DNA from: Paulinella micropora
Taxonomy: Eukaryota; Cercozoa; Imbricatea; Euglyphida
DNA: 64,000 nucleotides
Direction of reading: 5' to 3'
Assembly: GCA_009731375.1 (NCBI GenBank)
Contig: BJOX01000040.1
Coordinates: 308,358-372,357, forward strand
The stretch's first letter is position 1. Every line of letters begins with the position of its first letter. Under the pieces are notes generated by a model, which did no database searches, was not told the origin of the DNA, and saw nothing but the letters and a program-made list of their open reading frames with translations. Made by a program: the position numbers and the translations under genes. Shown here in pieces: positions 56,888 to 64,000 of this stretch.

Positions 56888-59089
56888 ATGTCCTCTCCCA
56901 CCCAGCAGGCGGATTCCTTGCTCGAAGCCCGAAAGCTGGCTCAGAAAATCAGCGACGTGCTAGACACGGCTTCTCGTCGCGTGCGCGAGGAAAAGGCCAA
57001 AGCCAATTCCACGCTCATGTCGGGCGGCCGTCTGCACCTGACCGCCCCCGAGGAAAGACTCGTGGCCGGCCTGCTGCGCAGATTGGCACACAGCCCGCAC
57101 GCGGCACAGCTCACCCGGTTCGCCCTGGTGCAGGTCATTCAAGACTCATCGGCTCTCATCGTGGATCTAGACGGCAAAGAGAGTCCGCAGCTGACGCGCG
57201 AGCGCTTCTTGGACTTTCTACGCTGCTTCCTCGTCGTGCTATCGCGACGCATCATTGTCCATCTAGTCGCAGAGGGCACGCTAACCATGGACCAGGCCTG
57301 GGCCGCCTGCACCGCACACATCCTGCAAAGCCATGGCCAAGTGAAAAAATGGCAGAATCTCGACAACACGCAGCCCGCTCCCGACGGCGGGGGTGGCGCG
57401 CCGGCGCCGGGTGCGTGGCCTGCACGCCGCCGACAGCTCAAGATCTACAACAAACTGTCTTACCACCTCGTCTTCCCACGCCTAGTCCTGGGGTGGGCCG
57501 ATGCTGTGCTCCTCGTGCGCAAGGCGACCGAGGACTTTTTGCGCCTTTATCCGGCCTTCGCGGACCTCGACCTTTCCACCATCGTCGACCTTTCCATCTA
57601 CAAAAAGGGAGGAGGGATGTGCCGCTACCCGTTCTGCGATAAGGCCGAACGTAAGCCGTGCGAGGGTTGCTTCCAGGCACCCCCGAGCGAACACGGGCTC
57701 TGCCTCTATGGCTCTTATTGTCACAAGCCCGTCTACGCCAAGCGACCCCTCATGCCCTTCGGACGCTACGACCTCTGCAGCTCCAGCTCCTCGTCCTCTT
57801 CCAGTTCCCACACAGCCGACCTGCAAGATCCTTCATACGACCTTCTAGTCACCAGCCTCCGCTTCTTCCCCGCCCAGCACATGACCGAACTCGAGCTGGA
57901 CGAGTTCGTCGCGCTGTCCAGCGTCGGCGAAACCGAGGCCACGCGGGAGGGTCCTGCCTGGCATCAGCCTGACGCCGAGGCGCTTTTCGGCGCGCGGCAC
58001 AGCAAAACCGCGCCGCGTACCAGTCCTGAACGCAAGAGGGGGGCCTCCCCGCGTCACCCGAGCCGTGCAGGCGCCGCGTCTTCTTCTTCTTCGTCGTCAG
58101 GTGCGCAAGCCAGCCCGCGACCTGTTGCCCAACTGCCTTGGGGCTCCGAACTCACGGGGCAGATCAGTCTGGCGCCCCGCCCCGCGCCAGAGGGCGCAGA
58201 CTTGCCCGTCCACGTAACCATCGGCGCACATGGCCCTTACACCCAGGCGCAGATGAGGGCCCTCCTACTAGCACACGCGGCGCCCTACCTGGGGCAAAGC
58301 GTCCGATTCGAAAACATCACTTGGAACCCCCAGGGCTGGATCCAAGCCTACACTCGCAAGAACACCGCCATCTGCCCGTTCCGGAACGCCCAGAGACGAA
58401 CGGCCCGCTGCCACTCCAGCAACCGCCTACTCGTCAAACTGTGCCTGACAGAGCTGATCCTCATCTGCTTCAATGGCGAATGCACTCGCCACGTCTCCAA
58501 GGCTCGCCTCCTGCTGCCCGAAGCTACACGCTACAAGCTCCTGCTCGCGCAGCCCCGCTCCGTCTCCCTGCCCTTGCCCTCGCCTTTGCTTCAAGACTCG
58601 ACCGCCCCAACGGGCTCTCCGTACGAAGAAGAGGAAATACCCTCGGATAAAAAGAAAAAAGAACAGAAAGTCGAGAACGAGCACGATGACCAAGGTCCCC
58701 AAAAGAATATCCAAGTCATGTTCCCTTTTTATCCGAGGGCCAGTATTGCTTGCTTGCCTTTTGTGTCTGCAGATGATGATGTCGATGATGATGATGATGA
58801 TGCACTGGAGCCTTGCTCGCCAGTGCGCGAGCGGCCCCCGCCCGCGCCACGAGTGCGAGAGCGCCACGTCGCGGAAATACAGCAGCTGGTCACCCAGCGA
58901 CACGCTGAGCTAAAGGGGCTTCTCGAAAAGGCGGGTTGGCCCTTGCAGTGTGATATGAAGGGCTCAGGAAAAAAGGGAGGATCCAAGAGGAGTCACGCTC
59001 ATTCCCTGACCATTTTCCGACTTCCCAAGTCCGACCAAAGTGTCCACAGACAGCGCCGGTCCAAACCGGTCAAGACAGTTAAGAATTAG
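56888..59089 (+). CDS. Herpes UL52-type (archaeo-eukaryotic) primase
   Basis: 733 residues from MSSPTQQADSLLEARKLAQK. Catalytic DLD (93-95, in SSALIVDLDGKES), SYHLVFP (191-197) and DLSIYKKGGGMCRYPFCDK (234-252) match the three primase motifs. The zinc signature CPF...CHSSN...CFNGEC (about 494-540) matches UL52-family C-termini. A Ser-rich linker and acidic stretches lie between. The end (ELKGLLEKAGWPLQ) matches a segment after the primase part of the fused protein (ELQSFLEEAGWPAAV), so the gene stops where the helicase would begin there. The last 45 residues come from sequence that is partly repeated at 60933-60990. It probably synthesises RNA or DNA primers, working with the downstream helicase. 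Confidence 0.8.
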   Translation: MSSPTQQADSLLEARKLAQKISDVLDTASRRVREEKAKANSTLMSGGRLHLTAPEERLVAGLLRRLAHSPHAAQLTRFALVQVIQDSSALIVDLDGKESPQLTRERFLDFLRCFLVVLSRRIIVHLVAEGTLTMDQAWAACTAHILQSHGQVKKWQNLDNTQPAPDGGGGAPAPGAWPARRRQLKIYNKLSYHLVFPRLVLGWADAVLLVRKATEDFLRLYPAFADLDLSTIVDLSIYKKGGGMCRYPFCDKAERKPCEGCFQAPPSEHGLCLYGSYCHKPVYAKRPLMPFGRYDLCSSSSSSSSSSHTADLQDPSYDLLVTSLRFFPAQHMTELELDEFVALSSVGETEATREGPAWHQPDAEALFGARHSKTAPRTSPERKRGASPRHPSRAGAASSSSSSSGAQASPRPVAQLPWGSELTGQISLAPRPAPEGADLPVHVTIGAHGPYTQAQMRALLLAHAAPYLGQSVRFENITWNPQGWIQAYTRKNTAICPFRNAQRRTARCHSSNRLLVKLCLTELILICFNGECTRHVSKARLLLPEATRYKLLLAQPRSVSLPLPSPLLQDSTAPTGSPYEEEEIPSDKKKKEQKVENEHDDQGPQKNIQVMFPFYPRASIACLPFVSADDDVDDDDDDALEPCSPVRERPPPAPRVRERHVAEIQQLVTQRHAELKGLLEKAGWPLQCDMKGSGKKGGSKRSHAHSLTIFRLPKSDQSVHRQRRSKPVKTVKN

Positions 59090-59417
59090 TATAGGGACTG
59101 GGCTGCCCGATTTGGACCAAACAGCGCTGGAGCAGGGGTAGGCTCGGCTGGAGCGGGGGGGTGGGGGGGGGAGGTGGGGGGGACACCGCCATAATGATCA
59201 AGCCGGGGCGACACTGGGGTTTTCCTCCCCAGCTTGATCGTTGCCGGTGGTGGCTACCCCCCTCCCCTCCTCCTCCCCTCCCCCCCCCCCCCCCCCCCCC
59301 CCCCGGGACCCCAAAATCTATTGATCGGGAAGAAGAGTGAGCTGCAAAGATATGTACCGAGGTGATGATCTCTGCCCATATTCCTTGTTGGAAGCCTTCT
59401 CACTCTTTCATCTTTCC

Positions 59418-59446
59418 GATAGATAGATAGATAGATAGATAGATAG
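59418..59446. repeat. GATA microsatellite
   Basis: Seven tetranucleotide units ending at the gap 59447-59456. Confidence 0.95.
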
Positions 59447-59683
59447 NNNNNNNNNNCTCCCCCTCTCCTCTGTCTCGCCGTCGCGCGCCCTCGCTGCAGT
59501 GCAACCCCTGTTTGATCGTCGTTGCTCCCCCCCACCCCCACCTGCTCCAGCGCACCTACACATGCTCCAGCGCAGGTCGGTCCAAATTGGGCAACAAGCC
59601 CCCCTATACTATTTTATAACTGCTGGGTGCCCGATTTGGACCGAAACACTGCTCCAGCGTGCCTACCTGCGCAATCCGCCACC

Positions 59684-60110
59684 AGCAGTTATAAAATTAT
59701 ATAGGAGGTTTGGTTGTCCAATTTGGACCGACTTGCGCTGGAGCGCAGGTAGGCGCGCTGGAGCAGTGCTCCGGTCCAAATCGGGCACCCAGCAGTTATA
59801 AAATTATATAGGGGGTTTGGTTGCCCAATTTGGACTGACTTGCGCTGGAGCGCAGGTAGGCGCGCTGGAGCAGTGCTCCGGTCCAAATCCGCCACCAGCA
59901 GTTATAAAATTATATAGGAGGTTTGGTTGTCCAATTTGGACCGACTTGCGCTGGAGCGCAGGTAGGCGCGCTGGAGCAGTGTTCCGGTCCAAATCGGGCA
60001 CTCAGCAGTCAGAAAATTATATAGGGGGCTTGGTTGCCCAATTTGGACCGACCTGCGCGGGTAGGTGCGCGGGGAGAAGGGCATGTGACGATCAAACAGG
60101 GGTTGCACTG
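59684..60110. repeat. 107-bp tandem repeat, four units
   Basis: Units start at 59684, 59791, 59897 and 60004. Each holds an AT-rich core, a TTTGGACCGAC box and a GC palindrome around GCGCTGGAGCGC. Period 106-107 bases. Confidence 0.85.
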
Positions 60111-60470
60111 CAACGAGGGCGCGCCAGGGCGAGAGAGGAGAGGGGAGGGGAGGGCGGGGAGGGGAGGGGAGACACCGCCCTTATGATCAAGCCGGTGTGA
60201 CACTGTGGGTCTGCGTCCACGGCTTGATCGTTGCTGGTGGTGGGTTGCTCTCCCCTCCCTGCTCCAGCGCCCCTGCCTGCGCTTCAGCGCAAGTCGGTCC
60301 AAATCGGGCAACCAGTCCCCCTATACTATTTTATAACTGCTGGGTGCCCGATTTGGACCAACATGCGCTCAAGCGCAGGCAGGGGCGCTGGAGCGCAAGT
60401 CGGTCCAAATTGGGCAACCGGTCCACCTATACTATTGCAGGCCGCTGCGGTAGGGAGATCTGCGTGCACT

Positions 60471-60771
60471 GAAAAAGACCAATAAAGGGGGAAGCTTTTG
60501 ATTTCGGGCTACCAACCGCACAATCCCCCTGGCACCCTTTGGACGAGCGGGTGCTCCGAGGGGGTCTGGGGTGCGCTGGGGCGGGGGGGGGGGGGGGGGG
60601 GNNNNNNNNNNNNNNNNNNNNNNNNNNNNNNNNNNNNNNNNNNNNNNNNNNNNNNNNNNNNNNNNNNNNNNNNNNNNNNNNNNNNNNNNNNNNNNNNNNN
60701 NNNNNNNNNNNNNNNNNNNNNNNNNNNNNNNNNNNNNNNNNNNNNNNNNNNNNNNNNNNNNNNNNNNNNNN

Positions 60772-60817
<46 letters not shown>

Positions 60818-60940
60818 TTGGGAATTTTTTGCGCGCCCGCACCTGCGCCCAAGGGCCGAGCGTGTGCTTCCGCCACCCCCCCGGGGATTGCGCGGCTGCT
60901 GCTGGGGGGCAAAGAGGAACTGACGAGCTGTGTGATATGA
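60471..60940. other. Intergenic region with poly-G and a 170-base gap
   Basis: Gap 60602-60771 between G runs, then GC-rich sequence. From 60933 about 45 bases repeat the end of the primase gene (GTGATATGAAGGGCTCAGG and GGATCCAAGAGGAGTCACGC). Confidence 0.65.
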
Positions 60941-63900
60941 AGGGCTCAGGGGAGCAAGGGAGGGAGGATCCAAGAGGAGTCACGCGTGTGTGTATTTTGT
61001 TGTGACAGGCTATGGTCAGAAGGGGACGAAGACATCGGTGCACTGGGTGCCTTAGTGAAGCTGCTGGAAGAAGAAGAGGACGAGGACGAGCCTAAGGGTA
61101 AGAAAAAGGGACGCCTTGTAAGTGAAGTTTCTGGGCTGGTTTTGTACGAGAAAGCGAATCTGGGGCGGGTGTCGGAGCTTATTGCCGAAAGGAGATTTGA
61201 TTGGAGATATCGACTATATTTGCACGACCTGTATACGTCCGTCAACGAGCGCGAGGGGCTGGAAGTGTATTACCGCGCGCCTCCCGGGGTCAAGACATGG
61301 CGAAAAGGAAACAGGTCCGTAGGGTCCCGAATGTATGCAGACACAGGTCTTCAGGGTGCACCAGCGGCCCTGAGGCGTCTGGTGCTGCACGGAGATACGG
61401 CTTTGCAGCTTCCCAATTCAGCGGGGTTCCTGTTGTACTGGCTGGCGTCTGAGCTGAAAGTTGCGCCATCAAAGAAGCTGAAGTCTTTGCAGGAATATGC
61501 CCAGCAACACGAAGAGTTCTTGCAGAGAGTCGGCAGTGTGCTGGGGGTCGATTCTTCATGGGCTGGGAAGATCATGGAGGAGCTCGTTCATGGAGGAAAG
61601 ATGTTGTCGCTGCCGGGGGATGCGGATGAGAAAGGGGCCGCCACGTACCCGATGCTGGCAGACTTTATGCAGAGCCTGCGGGCGGCGACGAGGGGTCTGC
61701 GGTTCTACTTCAAGAAGCTTTGGCGCTGGTGCTGCGCGCAGAAGGAAAGAGCCTGGAGCCCTGATGGGTGGATTAAGCTGCACAAGAGAACGGGGCGCTT
61801 TGTTCATTTTCTTACGGCCCGTTTTGAAGGCGAGATCATGAAGCGTTGTATTGACTTTGTGGGTCCGGCCAACGTGTCGGTGCTGGCGCACAATGTTTTG
61901 TACGTTCGCGGTCCCGCCTGCCGGGTAGAAGCGGCAGGGCTGAATGCTTATATTTGCGAGCGGGGCCCCCTGTCGGGGTTGGAGACGCCCAGACTCAACG
62001 CCAAGAAGATGAGAGTAAGGGGCAGGGCAGTGCCTGTGCCCACTTTGCTTCCTCCGAGCGTAGAATGGCGAGTATTTCTCGTGGACGAGCAGGCAGGCGA
62101 CAGAGAGGCGCTGTACGCTCGGTACCAGTTGGAAGACGATGTACGGAAGTTTTTTGCGTTTTATATCGTGTACGCACGGGCCAGTGATTTGTACCTGATA
62201 AAAGAAACGGGCGAACGCGTGATGCACCGGGTGTCGTTCGACAAGCACAGAGTACAGGTGATTAACGGGTTCACCGGGCTGGGCAAGACGGTGGTGGGCT
62301 TTGCCGCAGTCTGTGCGCTGCTAAGAGAAGACAGGCACGCGCGGGTGATCTGGGTCGTGGGCAGGGTTTCTCAGGCGCAGGATAGTACTCCGCGGCTAGA
62401 AGACTATCTGTCTGCCCACGGGCTGGGGCACATGAAGGTCTGTTTGTACGAGAAGGCCACACGCCAAGAGATTCGCGAAGCACAAATCCTGGAGATTCAA
62501 CAAGAATCTATCTGGAAGATTATCTTGCCGCAGAAGGGTGCAAATCAGGAACCAGAGATCTGGAGGCCGGACCTGGTGGTGTTGGACGAGGTACTGCTGA
62601 TCTTGAGCCAGTCGGTGTGTGTGGAGACGAACGGGATGAAATTGCGGATCAACGACTCTGTGCTGAGGATGATTTGTGAAAGGGCCCCCCGGCTTTTGCT
62701 GCTGGACAAAGACTGCATGCGGACTTCGCACGTGAGGGACTTTCTGTTGTGTGAGGGAGGAGGTGTGTGTCGCCAGCAGGGCAAGTTGTCGGAAGTGGAG
62801 GCGCAAAAAGAAATCCAATTCCATTGCTACACGTACGTGCCACCGCATCTACAACGGGGCCTGCAGGTCGTATCTGCATATCAGGATTTTTTCCAGGGCA
62901 TCGTGGACGGGATCCGGGCTGGGAAAAAGTTTATTGTTGCGTGTCAGACGCAGAAAGCCGCTGCGGCGCTCTATGACAAGCTGCAGGAAATGTTCCCGCA
63001 CCTGTGCCCCCGACGCCCCTGCGCGCCGGGTGGGGGCGGGGTAGAGTTTGTGCGCGAGACGGTGCCGCTGGACCCGCGCGAAAGAACCGCGGAGCAGCGA
63101 GAACTGGTTTCGAACGAAAACCGCCTTCGCGCAAGCTGGGCAGATGGTGCCTGCATCCGTCTGTTGGACGGACAGACCAGCAACTCCAGCGCCAAGTTTT
63201 TGATTCAGACGATCAACGACTTCTTCTCCGAAGAAGGCCCCAGGGGGCTGATCCACACCTCGCTCGTGAGCGTGTGCGTTGATATCGGGGTTTTGCTGGA
63301 CTTGGTTTTTTTGCTCTGTGGTTACAGAAAGAAAATGTCGAGGTTTGGCCCCCCCGCGCGGGTCCTGTGCCAGATGCTGATGCGAGCCCGGAGGACGGTG
63401 GACCCCGTCGTGAAGGCCTATTTCGGCGAGGGGGGCCTGTCCAGTATTCCGCGGATGTTCGAAGGCGTAGACGAGACCGTGTTGCCCTGGGAACATTGCG
63501 CACAATTCCAGAGCTTGGATCGCAATTACTCGAGCAAAGAGCAGCGGATGCTGGCACTGTACAAAACTGCTCGCAAACCTAACCCCTGGATGGCTTTAGA
63601 CAGTGCCTATGCCTGGGGCGGCGAGGTGAAAAGAGACGGCAAGGTTATGGTAAGACAGGTTGCTAGCACTACCAAGCTTCGGCTGCTCGCGTGCCTGACC
63701 GAGTCTGCCAAGAGCACAGGCGCTGCAATCTGGGGCTGGATCGTCTCGCAAGATATGGACATTGTTCTGCCCCCCCGCCTGAGCGAGGCGGAGCGGGAGG
63801 CTCTAAGGGCGAGGAGGCGGGACGACGCGCAAGGGGATGGCAGGGGCGGCAGGCAAGAAGGAGGAGGAGAAGAAGAAGAAGAAGAAGAACAAGGGGAGCC

Positions 63901-64000
63901 AGAGGCAGAGCTGCTGGATGAGAAGGGCAAGGCAGAGCGCGCGCGGGCGCCCATGCTGCAGGCAGACGAATTAGTTATCTGGCACGGCATCTCCTGGTCG
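60941..64000 (+). CDS. UL9-type superfamily 2 helicase (runs off window)
   Basis: One frame is open from 60941 to the window end, over 1,000 codons. No ATG occurs before 61331, so the start is uncertain: it may lie at 61331, in an upstream exon (TTGTGACAG at 61001-61009 resembles a splice acceptor), or beyond a frameshift. Helicase motifs: I INGFTGLGKTVVGFAA (about 62260), II LVVLDEVLLILSQ (about 62575), a LLLLDKDCM segment (about 62700), V SLVSVCVDIG (about 63260) and VI CQMLMRARRT (about 63370), followed by an acidic Glu-rich linker. The 400 residues before motif I are unrecognised. It follows the primase gene on the same strand and matches the helicase half of the fused protein in motif order. 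Role inferred: origin recognition and unwinding. Confidence 0.8.

Larger units (their letters stand above)
59090..60470. other. Tandem and inverted repeat array, candidate replication origin
   Basis: About thirteen copies of a box GGTCCAAATYGGGCA in both orientations. Facing pairs flank AT-rich cores such as TATATAATTTTATAA (for example boxes at about 59577 and 59631 around a core at 59605-59620). Cores repeat with a 106-107-base period at 59684, 59791, 59897 and 60004. The outer arms 59457-59670 and about 59965-60160 are inverse copies of each other. A hairpin unit with TGATCAAGCCGG / CTTGATCG is present near 59190-59245 and 60183-60235. The array lies between the primase gene and the UL9-type helicase frame. 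No protein-coding signal was found. Confidence 0.6.

Noticed and set aside
57349-57972. Overlapping open frames inside the primase gene
   Set aside because: They have biased, Pro/Arg/Ser-rich composition typical of alternative frames in GC-rich coding sequence.
59684-60110. Regular direct repeats resembling a CRISPR array
   Set aside because: Units are over 100 bases, the sequence between repeats is itself repeated, units invert, and no cas genes are near.
59499-60485. Several short open frames repeating in the array on both strands
   Set aside because: They repeat with the DNA unit, have no independent conservation, and include palindromic sequence.
1-64000. Assigning the window to a named herpesvirus, mirusvirus or poxvirus-like group
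   Set aside because: Only replication proteins point that way. No capsid, terminase, polymerase or packaging gene is visible here.
1-64000. A changed genetic code with TGA as Trp, to explain the stop at 39349
   Set aside because: Many genes here end at TGA (for example 28730-28732) and conserved tryptophans elsewhere use TGG.

Overview
The window is a GC-rich draft scaffold with 22 assembly gaps, most of them 10-base placeholders and many next to long runs of G or C. It looks like eukaryotic or large nuclear DNA virus sequence rather than bacterial. Genes lie on both strands and are mostly intron-free. Many have a TATA-type box 15-80 bases before the ATG, and several have AATAAA-like signals after the stop. 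There is no ribosome-binding-site or operon logic. Protein types (F-box/LRR-like, kelch, NHL propeller, BspA/DUF285 surface protein, kinase-like, SET-like) are eukaryotic or giant-virus in flavour. The most diagnostic genes are archaeo-eukaryotic (herpes UL52-type) primases and UL9-type origin-binding superfamily 2 helicases. I read the region as virus-derived DNA in a protist or algal genome, or a draft of a large DNA virus. The sequence alone does not decide, and I do not name a species.

Layout. 1-7 kb: a divergent pair (SET-like protein and a membrane glycosyltransferase-like protein) present twice, a serine-rich protein, and a possibly myristoylated protein. 7.4-13.4 kb: a kinase-like protein, two related secreted/two-TM proteins with duplicated promoters, and two related repeat-containing proteins. 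13.7-24.8 kb: a cluster of primase-helicase sequences, namely three decayed minus-strand copies, one nearly complete fused primase-helicase of about 1,660 residues with a single frameshift, and a degenerate plus-strand helicase fragment. 24.9-34.7 kb: an NHL propeller protein, LRR-like proteins and a multi-TM protein. 34.7-43.8 kb: several unrecognised proteins, a zinc-ribbon family with one broken and one decayed member, a DUF1152-like domain and a kelch remnant. 44-48.2 kb: a large mucin-like surface protein. 48.6-56.5 kb: two-TM proteins, another multi-TM protein and a kinase-like gene broken away from its helical C-terminal part. 56.9-64 kb: a separate primase gene, then an array of tandem and inverted repeats, then a long UL9-type helicase reading frame that runs off the window.

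How parts may work together. Primase and helicase are one polypeptide at 18.7-23.7 kb and two adjacent genes at 56.9-64 kb, so they probably act together at a replication origin. The array between the separate genes has inverted copies of a 15-base box flanking AT-rich cores, much like herpesvirus origins, and is the best candidate here for an unreported replication origin. A second notable system is a dispersed palindromic element (CCAGCCCGC...GCGGGCTGG, sometimes paired with GGGGGGCATGCCCCCC) found inside several reading frames without closing them.

Many genes are broken by one-base changes in homopolymers or by short tandem duplications. Some of these may be sequencing errors; others (17-, 36- and 41-base duplications) look real. 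Calls marked pseudogene carry that caveat.
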